DNA from: Nocardiopsis kunsanensis DSM 44524
GTDB lineage: Bacteria; Actinomycetota; Actinomycetes; Streptosporangiales; Streptosporangiaceae
Direction: 5' to 3'
Assembly: GCF_000340965.1 (NCBI RefSeq)
Contig: NZ_ANAY01000030.1
Location: forward strand, 1-64,000
DNA: 64,000 nucleotides
Shown here one piece after another: positions 9,683 through 16,614 of this stretch. The notes under the pieces were generated by a model. It was not told where the DNA came from. It searched no databases and saw nothing but the letters and a program-made list of their open reading frames with translations. Made by a program: the position numbers and the translations under genes. Position 1 is the first letter of the stretch. Each line of letters begins with the position of its first letter.

Positions 9683-10096
9683 GTGGACAAGAGGCGCGTG
9701 TCGTTCGCTCTGTACAGAGTGCTCGCCTACGTCACGGGTGTGTTCCTGATCGGGCTGGTGTTCGTGGCCATGCCCGCCAGGTACCTGGTGGGGGAGAGCT
9801 CGATGTTCGCTCTCTTCGGCGCTCCCCAGGGATGGGAGCACTGGTTCGGCCCGGACACACCCCTGGTCATGTACATCACACTGCCGCACGGCTACGTGTA
9901 CATGGCCTACGTGCTCGTGGTCATCTGGGTGGCCCTCGACCGCCGCTGGGGTGCCGGCCGCACTTTGGGCGTCGCGCTCTCGGGCACCATCCCGGTCCTG
10001 GGGTTCGTCATCGAGCGCCGCATCGTGAAGCAGGAGCAGGCGAAGGAGGAAGCCGCCGCGGAGGGCGGCTCTCAGGAACCAGCACGCACCGGCTGA
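9683..10096 (+). CDS. DUF3817-family integral membrane protein
   Basis: About 137 residues with three predicted transmembrane helices, matching DUF3817: the LYRVLAYVTG start, the PHGYVYMAYV signature in the middle and a cytoplasmic charged tail. GTG at 9683 follows GAGG with good spacing. The family is common in actinobacteria and of unknown function. Its 3' end overlaps the convergent SURF1 gene by 25 bp. Confidence 0.82.
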   Translation: MDKRRVSFALYRVLAYVTGVFLIGLVFVAMPARYLVGESSMFALFGAPQGWEHWFGPDTPLVMYITLPHGYVYMAYVLVVIWVALDRRWGAGRTLGVALSGTIPVLGFVIERRIVKQEQAKEEAAAEGGSQEPARTG

Positions 10097-10869
10097 CCGT
10101 CGCTGCCGTCCTCCTCCGAGGCCCGTTCCTCCTCCGGGGTGCGGGCCTCCGTCAGTTCGCGGCGCATGAGGATGATCCAGAAGACTAGCGCGGAGACGCC
10201 GAACATCCCCCACTGCACCGAATAGCTGAGGCTGCGCCAGTTGACCGTCACGCCCGTCGGCGGCTCGGGCGGCGGCACCGGTTCGAGGCCTTCGTTGGCC
10301 GGGTCGCTCCCGGGAACGACGATGTAGCCCTCGTACATCGCCTCGTACTCCCACTCCTGCAGGAGCACGGCCGGGGCGATGCGTTCCACCTGGCCCTCGG
10401 GCATCTCCATGGGGCGGATGCCGTCCTCGGCGGTTTGGGCCGGCAGTAGCCATCCGGTCACGGAGATCCGGCCGCCGGGCGGCTCGGGGACGGTGCCGGG
10501 ATCCTCGGTCCATCCGCGGTTGATCGCGATGGCCGCACCGTCGTCGGCGATCAGGGGCAGTACGACGTCGTAGCCCTCGGTCCCGTCCATGACCCGCGGC
10601 ACGAGGAGCTGGTCCTGGGCCTCGTACTGTCCCTGGGTCTGTACCGCGTTGTTGGCGATCCGGTCCGGGTGCATGTACTCGCCCGGTTCGAAGTCCCTCC
10701 CGAGCGGGCGTGCCTCGGCCAGGTCCTCGATCGGGTTGGTGATGGTTTCCCGGTCGGGTTCGAACGAGCGGACGACTTGCCAGGCGGTTCCTGCGACACA
10801 CACGGCCAGGACGATCAGGGCCGCCAGATGGATGCCCAGCCAGCGCGGGGTCAGGAGCGGTGATCTCAC
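10072..10869 (-). CDS. SURF1-family cytochrome oxidase assembly protein
   Basis: This 265-residue protein has one N-terminal transmembrane helix (about 8-30, RWLGIHLAALIVLAVCVAG), an extracytoplasmic domain with the INRGW motif and a second helix near residues 215-240 (SYSVQWGMFGVSALVFW). That is the SURF1/SHY1 topology. The family helps insert haem a in cytochrome aa3 oxidase. The tail is acidic. It overlaps DUF3817 tail to tail, a neighbour pair often seen in actinobacteria. Confidence 0.86.
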   Translation of the reverse strand: MRSPLLTPRWLGIHLAALIVLAVCVAGTAWQVVRSFEPDRETITNPIEDLAEARPLGRDFEPGEYMHPDRIANNAVQTQGQYEAQDQLLVPRVMDGTEGYDVVLPLIADDGAAIAINRGWTEDPGTVPEPPGGRISVTGWLLPAQTAEDGIRPMEMPEGQVERIAPAVLLQEWEYEAMYEGYIVVPGSDPANEGLEPVPPPEPPTGVTVNWRSLSYSVQWGMFGVSALVFWIILMRRELTEARTPEEERASEEDGSDGQPVRAGS

Positions 10870-10994
10870 CGTTCCAGGCTAGGGGTGCGCCGTGAGTGGG
10901 TGACCGTGACCCCCGGTTGACGATGGCCACACAGGCTTGGCGATTCTCTGTGGGGCAATGACGATTACTTTAAGTAGTTCTACGTGACTGAGGG

Positions 10995-11023
10995 TTGTTA
11001 TTCGTGGTTGGGGTGGGTAGTGT
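10995..11023 (+). promoter_or_regulatory. Sigma70-like promoter candidate reading into the structured RNA locus
   Basis: TTGTTA (10995-11000), a 17-nt spacer and TAGTGT (11018-11023) form a good housekeeping-type promoter in an AT-rich patch. It reads rightward into the hairpin region 11063-11163, which ends in a strong hairpin followed by TGCTTTT. If used, it would make a plus-strand small RNA antisense to the 6C-like call. Confidence 0.4.
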
Positions 11024-11076
11024 TTCTATCAACGCGGAACGACAGGGTCGCTTCCGCGGAGAGGCCTTCAAGGCCG

Positions 11077-11163
11077 CGACTCCAGGGGGGAGGAGTCGTC
11101 GGCCGCTTCCCGAGGCGAGGGTCGCTTCCGTACTTTGAGGGGGGATGCGGAAGCGACCCTCGC
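11077..11163 (-). ncRNA. Structured small RNA resembling the actinobacterial 6C RNA
   Basis: Read on the minus strand there are two hairpins whose loops each contain six cytosines. The first has a 16-bp stem GCGAGGGTCGCTTCCG (arms 11148-11163 and 11115-11130) with a loop starting CATCCCCCC. The second has stem CGACTCC/GGAGTCG (11077-11098) with loop TCCCCCCT. Two hairpins with C6 loops is the defining description of the 6C family. Boundaries and strand are not certain: the plus strand has a promoter at 10995-11023, and the 16-bp hairpin is followed there by TGCTTTT, a good terminator. No clear minus-strand promoter was found between the antitoxin-like gene and the RNA. Confidence 0.6.
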
Positions 11164-11190
11164 TGCTTTTCGTGCGGGCCCTGCCCGGGC

Positions 11191-11373
11191 TCAACACGCA
11201 TGGCGCTGCGCGCTGCGGCGTTCGCGTTCCCGCTCGGCCTCCGCCCTGCTGCGGTGCCGCGCCGCGTACACGCGCAGTGCCAGGTTGACGGCCTCCACCT
11301 CCGACAGGGCCCCCGAGAACCTCATGGTCTCGCGCAGGGCGTCGGTGTCGATGTCGTCCCAGGTCGGGGTCAC
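11191..11373 (-). CDS. VapB-like antitoxin, orphan
   Basis: This 60-residue protein has a short N-terminus, then a ribbon/helix region DALRETMRFSGALSEVEAVN and LALRVYAARHR typical of VapB (DUF2191)-type antitoxins, and an Arg/Glu-rich tail. GTG at 11373 is preceded by a strong GAGGAGGAG; an upstream ATG at 11415 is possible. No PIN toxin gene is adjacent: the neighbours are a structured RNA and, divergently, an alpha/beta hydrolase. It could be a solitary regulator or the remnant of a lost toxin-antitoxin pair. Confidence 0.65.
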   Translation of the reverse strand: MTPTWDDIDTDALRETMRFSGALSEVEAVNLALRVYAARHRSRAEAERERERRSAQRHAC

Positions 11374-11550
11374 GTTCTCCTCCTCGGTGCCAGGGCGGAT
11401 CACCACGACACCCATGTTCGCGCATGCGCAGAGTGCTGCGTGCACAACCCTTCGTGTTGAGTGGGGATGCGTGTACGAACGATGGTGCGCCGTCCTCGGA
11501 TGCCTGGAATGCACCGGATAGCCTGGCGGTCGAGTCGACCCGGAGGTGCG

Positions 11551-12318
11551 ATGTCCGTGAACCCGCTCCAGTACCGGCTCGACGGGCCCAACCACGCACC
11601 CGTCGTGCTCCTCGTCCCGCCGTTCGGGGCACGCATGTCGGTGTGGGAACCGCAGATGCCCGAGCTCACCCGGGGGCACAGGGTCCTGCGGATCGACCAC
11701 CGGGGCCACGGCGGGTCGGCCTCCCCGCCCGGGCCCTACCGGATCGAGGACCTTGCCCTGGATCTGCTCTCCGTCCTGGACGCCGAAGGCATCACCCGCG
11801 TCTCGGCCGTCGGCGCGGGTCTGAGCTCGTCCCTCTTGGTGTGGATCGCCGTGAACTCGCCCCGCACCATCGACCGGCTCGTGTTGTTGGCTCCCGCGCC
11901 GCGGACCCCCCGGATCCACGGGTGGGACCGGATCGCCGAGCGGGTGCGCACAGCCGGCATGGAGGCCGTCACTGCCGACATCGTCCTGCCGTGGTTCACC
12001 CCGGACATGTACGAACAGAGCGCCGAGGTGGCCACCGCTCTGGCCGACGACGTCGCCGGCCTCGCCCCCGAGGGGTTCGCGTCCGTGTGCGAGGCGCTCG
12101 TCGACATGGACCAGCGCGACCTGTTCCCGGAGGTCAAGGCCCCCACGCTGGTGGTTTCCGCCGCCCACGACCCGCTGCTGCCCCCGGGGCACGGGCGGCG
12201 TCTGGCCGACGGCATCGCCGACGTGCGGTTCGAGATCGTCCCCGGCGCCGCGCACCTGCTCGGGGTGGAACGGCCCGACCGGGTCAACGAGCTCCTGCTG
12301 GAGCACATCGCTTCCTGA
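11551..12318 (+). CDS. Alpha/beta hydrolase-fold protein with a degenerate nucleophile elbow
   Basis: This 255-residue protein resembles 3-oxoadipate enol-lactonase/haloperoxidase-type hydrolases, with oxyanion-side VPPFGA, DHRGHGGS (49-56), a C-terminal SAAHDPLLPP supplying the acid and GAAHLLGVE supplying the His. The nucleophile elbow, normally GxSxGG, reads VGAGLSSS (87-94), so the catalytic Ser position is Gly90. It may be inactive as a hydrolase or use a shifted Ser92; this is inference. ATG at 11551 with GGAGG upstream. Confidence 0.8.
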   Translation: MSVNPLQYRLDGPNHAPVVLLVPPFGARMSVWEPQMPELTRGHRVLRIDHRGHGGSASPPGPYRIEDLALDLLSVLDAEGITRVSAVGAGLSSSLLVWIAVNSPRTIDRLVLLAPAPRTPRIHGWDRIAERVRTAGMEAVTADIVLPWFTPDMYEQSAEVATALADDVAGLAPEGFASVCEALVDMDQRDLFPEVKAPTLVVSAAHDPLLPPGHGRRLADGIADVRFEIVPGAAHLLGVERPDRVNELLLEHIAS

Positions 12319-12349
12319 GCCCCGGGTGCGGCAGGTGGCCGGGCCCCGC

Positions 12350-12754
12350 TCAGTCCTGGGCGGGGATCAGCGGATGGTTGATCTCGAGCAGGTATCCGTC
12401 GGGGTCGCGGAAATGTGCCGCGCGCACCCCCCACGCCGTCCAGTCCCGCGGCTCCATGGCCTGGCGTGCGCCGGTGGCGATCAGTTGTTCCGTGGTCGCG
12501 TCGACGTCCTCGACCTCGAAGACCACGGCAAGGCGGTCCTGGTGGGGCAGCTCGGGGTCGGCGGTGTCGGTCTCCAGGGCCTCGGCCATGACCTCGCGCT
12601 GGCTGATCGCCAGCCTGGTCGGTGACCCCACGTCGAACTCGGCGTAGCGGCTGCTCTCGTCGCCCCACAGGACCGGAAGCTTGAGCAGGTCGGCGTAGAA
12701 GTGGAAGCAGGCTTCGTAGTCGTTGACCAGGAGTCGGATGTAGCTGCATCGCAT
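12350..12754 (-). CDS. VOC (glyoxalase/bleomycin-resistance fold) family protein
   Basis: This 134-residue protein has two beta-alpha-beta-beta-beta units: an N-terminal YIRLLVNDYEACFHFYADLL and a C-terminal AAHFRDPDGYLLEINHPL, the typical second-module metal-ligand strand. Such proteins are metal-dependent dioxygenases, isomerases or drug-binding proteins; the substrate cannot be inferred. ATG at 12754 with GGAGG 6 nt upstream. It converges with the hydrolase gene. Confidence 0.85.
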   Translation of the reverse strand: MRCSYIRLLVNDYEACFHFYADLLKLPVLWGDESSRYAEFDVGSPTRLAISQREVMAEALETDTADPELPHQDRLAVVFEVEDVDATTEQLIATGARQAMEPRDWTAWGVRAAHFRDPDGYLLEINHPLIPAQD

Positions 12755-12947
12755 AGCGGGCCTCCTACAGGGCGGGACGACGACCGTCGCGCCCATTGTC
12801 CCCCTTCGGGCCGTTGTTGGCCCGTCCCGTCGTGGCCCCCTGTCTTCCCTTGGCCGGATGCGGTCAGGTTCGTGCGGTTTTGACCTGCGGTTTTTGTGTT
12901 CCGGGGTGACTTTTTTGTCCGACACGCCGTAGCGCTCTTCGGCTGAT

Positions 12948-12967
12948 ATGTAGTAGGAATACTACAT
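12948..12967. promoter_or_regulatory. Perfect palindromic operator in front of the ABC-2 transporter operon
   Basis: ATGTAGTA, a 4-nt centre GGAA and TACTACAT form a perfect inverted repeat 17 bp upstream of the first ATG, next to the AAGGAG ribosome binding site. It is the right size for a dimeric repressor and would block initiation. The obvious candidate regulator is the HTH gene in the same operon (14815-15054), but XRE or GntR proteins elsewhere are possible. Confidence 0.6.
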
Positions 12968-12984
12968 ACGAGCTAAGGAGTAGG

Positions 12985-13980
12985 ATGAGAAGAGGGAGGG
13001 ATATGGCCACCATGGCTGAGTATCCACCGGGCCGGGCCGCCGACCCCGCCACCGGAGCACCCATCGAGACGGTCGTCGGGGTCGAGGGGCTGCGCATGGA
13101 CTACGGGTCCACCCGGGTTCTGGACGGTCTCGGCCTCACCGTGCGCGCCGGCGAGGTCGTGGCCCTGCTCGGGCCCAACGGTGCAGGCAAGACCACCACG
13201 ATCGAGATCCTGGAGGGTTTCCGACGCCGGTCGGCCGGCCGCGTGGAGGTCCTCGGGCAGGATCCCGCCCGCGCAGGGGAGGCCTGGCGCGCCGACCTCG
13301 GGGTGGTGCTGCAGTCCTGGCGCGACCACGGCGTGTGGCGGGTGCGCGAACTCCTGCACCATTTCGGCCGCTACTACGCCGCCTATTCGACGCCCGAGCG
13401 CGTGCGGCCCTTCGACACCGATGTGCTCCTGGACCGCGTGGGTCTGGCCGGCCACGCCCGCCGACAGGTCAAGTCGCTCTCAGGCGGGCAGCGGCGCCGC
13501 CTCGACGTCGCGATCGGGCTCGTCGGACGGCCCCGGCTGCTCTTCCTCGACGAACCCACGGCGGGTTTCGATCCGCAGGCCCGTCGGAACTTCCACGATC
13601 TGGTGCACGACGTCGTCGACGAGAACGACACCGCCGTCCTGCTCACCACGCACGACCTCGACGAGGCCGAGCGGCTCGCCGACCGCATCCTCGTCCTCAC
13701 CGGCGGCCGGATCGTGGCGGACGGCAGCGCGGAACAACTGGCCACCGGCCTCGGAGGGGACAGCGAGGTCGCCTGGACCGTCGACGGCCGGCGCAGCGTG
13801 CACAGCACACGTGCGCCCGTGGAGTTCGTCGCCGGACTGTACGCAGACCACGGTGACTCCGTGACGGACCTGCGGGTCACCCGGCCCACCCTCGAGGACG
13901 TCTACATGGACCTGGTCCGCCGACACGAGTCCGGCGATATCGAGAACGCCGCTGCCGAGTTCGAGAGGACGGTCCGATGA
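12985..13980 (+). CDS. ABC-2 type exporter ATP-binding protein
   Basis: This 331-residue ATPase has Walker A GPNGAGKTTT, signature LSGGQRRRLDVAIGL, Walker B LLFLDEPTAGFDP and H-loop LTTHDLDEAERL. A C-terminal domain of about 90 residues is typical of drug- or lipid-export ATPases (DrrA-like). ATG at 12985 follows AAGGAG; an internal ATG at 13003 is an alternative. It overlaps the permease by 4 nt (ATGA). The palindrome just upstream suggests local repression. Confidence 0.93.
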   Translation: MRRGRDMATMAEYPPGRAADPATGAPIETVVGVEGLRMDYGSTRVLDGLGLTVRAGEVVALLGPNGAGKTTTIEILEGFRRRSAGRVEVLGQDPARAGEAWRADLGVVLQSWRDHGVWRVRELLHHFGRYYAAYSTPERVRPFDTDVLLDRVGLAGHARRQVKSLSGGQRRRLDVAIGLVGRPRLLFLDEPTAGFDPQARRNFHDLVHDVVDENDTAVLLTTHDLDEAERLADRILVLTGGRIVADGSAEQLATGLGGDSEVAWTVDGRRSVHSTRAPVEFVAGLYADHGDSVTDLRVTRPTLEDVYMDLVRRHESGDIENAAAEFERTVR

Positions 13981-14825
13981 AACCCGCCACGAACGCCGTG
14001 CGCCTGGGCCTGGCCCGGGGATGGATCGACTTCCTCCGCCTGTCCACGACCCCCGGCGAGCTCTTCGGCTACGTCTTCTACCCCGCTGTGTTCCTCGGGA
14101 TCGCAGCCAGTACGACCATCGAACACGACGGGACCGGCACCGACGGCTCGGCCTACCTCATGACCGGAGGTGTGGCCTTCCTCCTGGCCAACACCCTCCT
14201 GCTCGTCGCCCAGACCATCGGTACCGAGCGCGAGGACGGCACATTGTTGCGGGCCAAGGCCCTCCCGCACGGCATGCTCGGCTACACCGTCGGCAAGAGC
14301 CTCCAACTGATGTTCACCAGCGCGGTCTCGTTGGTCCTGACCCTCGTGGGTGCGCTGGTGCTGGTCGGCGGGTTCAGCGTCCAGGGCTGGTCGGGGGCGC
14401 TCCTCCTGTCGGGCTTCTGTGCCCTGGGCATCCTGGCGCTGGCTCCCTACGGTGCGATCCTGGGCTCGCTCACCACCAACCCGCGCATGGCGGTCGCGGT
14501 GGCCATGATCGCCCTCCTGAGCCTCTCCCTCGTTTCCGGCGTCTTCTTTCCCGTGGACATCCTCCCTGCCTGGGCGGGCGTGGTCGGGACGGTCTTCCCG
14601 CTGTACTGGATCGGAGTGGGCCTGCGTGCAGCCCTGCTGCCGGAGGCACAGGTGGCCTTGGAGGCCACGGGTTCGTGGGAGTTGCCCCAGGCCGCGGGTG
14701 TACTCATGGTGTGGATCGTGGTCGGCTTCCTAGTCGCCCCCTGGGTGTTGCGCAGGATGGCCCGGCGCGAATCCGGATCACGGGTCAGTGAGGCCAGGGA
14801 GAGGGCGATGCAACGTGCCTACTGA
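13977..14825 (+). CDS. ABC-2 type exporter permease
   Basis: This 282-residue protein has six predicted membrane helices and the ABC-2 membrane domain layout: N-terminal helix near FGYVFYPAVFLGIAAS, a TIGTEREDGTLLRAKALP loop and a C-terminal DILPAWAGVVGTVFPLYWI segment. It pairs with the upstream ATPase through a 4-nt overlap and with the small HTH gene downstream. Substrate unknown; by family it exports a drug, lipid or peptide. Confidence 0.9.
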   Translation: MKPATNAVRLGLARGWIDFLRLSTTPGELFGYVFYPAVFLGIAASTTIEHDGTGTDGSAYLMTGGVAFLLANTLLLVAQTIGTEREDGTLLRAKALPHGMLGYTVGKSLQLMFTSAVSLVLTLVGALVLVGGFSVQGWSGALLLSGFCALGILALAPYGAILGSLTTNPRMAVAVAMIALLSLSLVSGVFFPVDILPAWAGVVGTVFPLYWIGVGLRAALLPEAQVALEATGSWELPQAAGVLMVWIVVGFLVAPWVLRRMARRESGSRVSEARERAMQRAY

Positions 14826-15054
14826 AGGCAAGGGCGAGACCGTGCACAACCGCATCGCGATGCTGCGCGCCGAGCGCGGTGTGTCGCGACGGCAGTTGGC
14901 CGGGGCGCTGGGGGTCCATTACCAGACCGTCGGCTACCTGGAACGCGGGGAGTACAGCCCCAGTCTTCATCTGGCGCTGCGTATCGCCGGGTTCTTCGAG
15001 GTGCCGGTGGAGGTCGTCTTCTCCACCGAGCCCTTCCCCCGTATCGGACAGTGA
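14815..15054 (+). CDS. Small XRE-family HTH regulator of the exporter operon
   Basis: About 79 residues, or 70 from the GTG at 14842. The core is a single helix-turn-helix: IAMLRAERGVSRRQLAGAL, then VHYQTVGYLERGEYSPSLHL and LALRIAGFFEVPVEVVF. This is the YozG/YgzD-like minimal XRE type usually found inside membrane-protein operons. The start is uncertain; GTG 14815 overlaps the permease end, GTG 14842 follows AAGGGCGAG. It is the likely ligand of the palindrome at 12948-12967. Confidence 0.85.
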   Translation: MPTEGKGETVHNRIAMLRAERGVSRRQLAGALGVHYQTVGYLERGEYSPSLHLALRIAGFFEVPVEVVFSTEPFPRIGQ

Positions 15055-15081
15055 TCCCGCGACTCGCGAAGGAGAGAAGAG

Positions 15082-15651
15082 ATGGAACCGCAGTCCCCCT
15101 CGGACCGTGCCAAACTGAGGAACACCGAATCACCCCGGCTCCGCCGTGCGTGGGGTACGCGTACCCGGCGCCGCCTGTACACACTCCTGTACCTGGCGCT
15201 GGTCCTGGTCGGCGCCGTGATGCTCATCTGGTCGGACCTGGTCCGGGCGGTGGCGGTCCCCGTGCTCGCGGGCTTCGTCGCGGGCTTTGTCGTATTGGGG
15301 CTGCTGGTGACCCAGCTCAACCGGGCCACCCGGATGTCGCTGCCCCACCGGCTGCTCGACGAGCGCCAGCGGGCCGAGCGCGATGCCGCCCACCGGTTCT
15401 CCCAACAGACCATGGGCGTCCTGTTGCTCACGGTCCTCGTCGCGGTCGCGGTGCTCACGATCAATGAACCGCTGGACGTGGAGTTCCCGTCGGCACTGGC
15501 GTTGCCCCTGTTGTGGGTCCTGGCCATGGTCCACATCTCCCTGCCCGCCTGTTACCTGGCCTGGACCCAGCCTGACGAGCCCGCCGACGAGGAGGACGAG
15601 GGCGGGGACGACTTTCCCGGTCAGAACAGGTCGGGGCCGGCCCAACCGTAG
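15082..15651 (+). CDS. Four-helix membrane protein of the exporter operon
   Basis: This 189-residue protein has a basic N-terminus, two membrane helices, a cytoplasmic loop with DERQRAERDAAHRFSQQ, two more helices and an acidic tail. The DERQ loop recurs in small membrane proteins encoded beside YozG-like regulators. It follows the HTH gene by 27 bp with GGAGAGAAG before the ATG at 15082, so it is the fourth gene of the operon. Its 3' end overlaps the convergent aldolase gene by 31 bp. Function unknown; it may sense the exporter substrate or membrane state. Confidence 0.75.
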   Translation: MEPQSPSDRAKLRNTESPRLRRAWGTRTRRRLYTLLYLALVLVGAVMLIWSDLVRAVAVPVLAGFVAGFVVLGLLVTQLNRATRMSLPHRLLDERQRAERDAAHRFSQQTMGVLLLTVLVAVAVLTINEPLDVEFPSALALPLLWVLAMVHISLPACYLAWTQPDEPADEEDEGGDDFPGQNRSGPAQP

Positions 15652-16283
15652 GTGTCGCGGTGCCGGATCTCGGCGAGCTCGTCCTCGGTCAGGACACGGG
15701 GCCTGCCGATCTGGGCCGCGCGCAGGTAGGTGGCGCACAGCCAGTCGAGCAGGCGCAGGTTCTCCAGCGCGTGCGCGAGGTCGCGGCCCAGCGCCACACC
15801 GCCGTGGTCGGCCAGCAGCGCGGCATCGCGGCCCTTGAGCGCCTTGACCGCGTGGTCGGCGATGTCCCCGGTGCCGTAGGTCGTGTAGGGGGTCACCGCG
15901 ATGGCACCGCCCAGGGACGCGGCGCGATGGTGCACCGGCGGGAGCTCGTCCAGGACGCTGGACACGGCGACCGTGTCGACGGTGGCGGCACCGATGACGG
16001 CGGTGGCGTCGCGGTCGTGGTCGGCGGCCTGGCGGTGCACGGCCATGTGCAGGGTGGCTTCGGCCGCGGGTTCGCGGCGGCCCTCGAGCACCCGGTCGTC
16101 CAGTGACATCACGGGGCAGTCCGCGGGCTGGAGTTGGTCGAGGGCGACGCCGGAGGGGGTGAGGACGACGAGGTCGCCCCGTCGGACGCTCACGGTGCCC
16201 GTCTCGCCGGGTGCGGCGCCGGCGCTCGCGGCGACCGAGCGCGCGGTCAAGCAGACGTCGCGGCGTTCTGGTTCGAGCAGCAT
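15621..16283 (-). CDS. Class II aldolase/adducin-fold protein lacking two metal-ligand histidines
   Basis: This 220-residue protein is FucA-like over its whole length: VSVRRGDLVVLTPSGV, AAEATLHMAVHR with the catalytic Glu75, TPYTTYGTGDIADHAVKAL and LLADHGGVALG with His160. The metal-binding HxH of L-fuculose-phosphate aldolase (VVHNHAV) is VIGAATV here, so two of three zinc ligands are Gly98 and Ala100. The Asn of the GNxS motif is Thr30. It probably lacks normal aldolase activity. ATG at 16283 with GAGG upstream. An iron-box-like site lies 95 bp upstream. Confidence 0.82.
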   Translation of the reverse strand: MLLEPERRDVCLTARSVAASAGAAPGETGTVSVRRGDLVVLTPSGVALDQLQPADCPVMSLDDRVLEGRREPAAEATLHMAVHRQAADHDRDATAVIGAATVDTVAVSSVLDELPPVHHRAASLGGAIAVTPYTTYGTGDIADHAVKALKGRDAALLADHGGVALGRDLAHALENLRLLDWLCATYLRAAQIGRPRVLTEDELAEIRHRDTYGWAGPDLF

Positions 16284-16614
16284 GCGTTCCTCGGCAAGGT
16301 CGCGGACGGGCGAGTGGTTCCTCCACCCTCGGGCCGGCCCGGTGGGTGCTGTCCGGCCGGCGCCGAGCAGAACCTTATTAGGGCAGCCTAACTATAGTTC
16401 ACCCTAGAGCACCCCTCGTAGCCGCGTCCAGAGGCCGCCATCCATGTACGGCTTTCCCGGGCGCGAGTCTCACGCCGGTCCTCCTCCGGCCGTGCGCCGA
16501 CCACACGCGGCGTGATTCCCGCCACGGGCGCCTGTGTTTATTTGGTCATTTTTGCAGCTCATGTGGGGTTATGTGAATATTGGGGCGTAAGAGTTCTATG
16601 AGACGAGGCTGTTT
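16284..16614. other. 331-bp divergent intergenic region between the aldolase-like gene and betB
   Basis: No gene is seen. It holds the iron-box-like palindrome at 16378-16396 and an AT-rich stretch from about 16535 to 16605 that should contain the betB promoter. I found no clear BetI-type operator by eye. Confidence 0.6.
16378..16396. promoter_or_regulatory. DtxR/IdeR-type iron box candidate
   Basis: The 19-mer TTAGGGCAGCCTAACTATA agrees at 13 of 19 positions with the actinobacterial iron-box consensus TTAGGTTAGGCTAACCTAA. The TTAGG, CTAAC and central AG matches sit in register. It lies 95 bp upstream of the aldolase-like start and about 220 bp upstream of betB, so iron-dependent repression of the aldolase-like gene is the simpler reading. 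Confidence 0.45.

Noticed and set aside
10984-11460. Plus-strand open frame across the small RNA region
   Set aside because: Composition is not protein-like and it overlaps an antitoxin gene on the other strand and strong hairpins.
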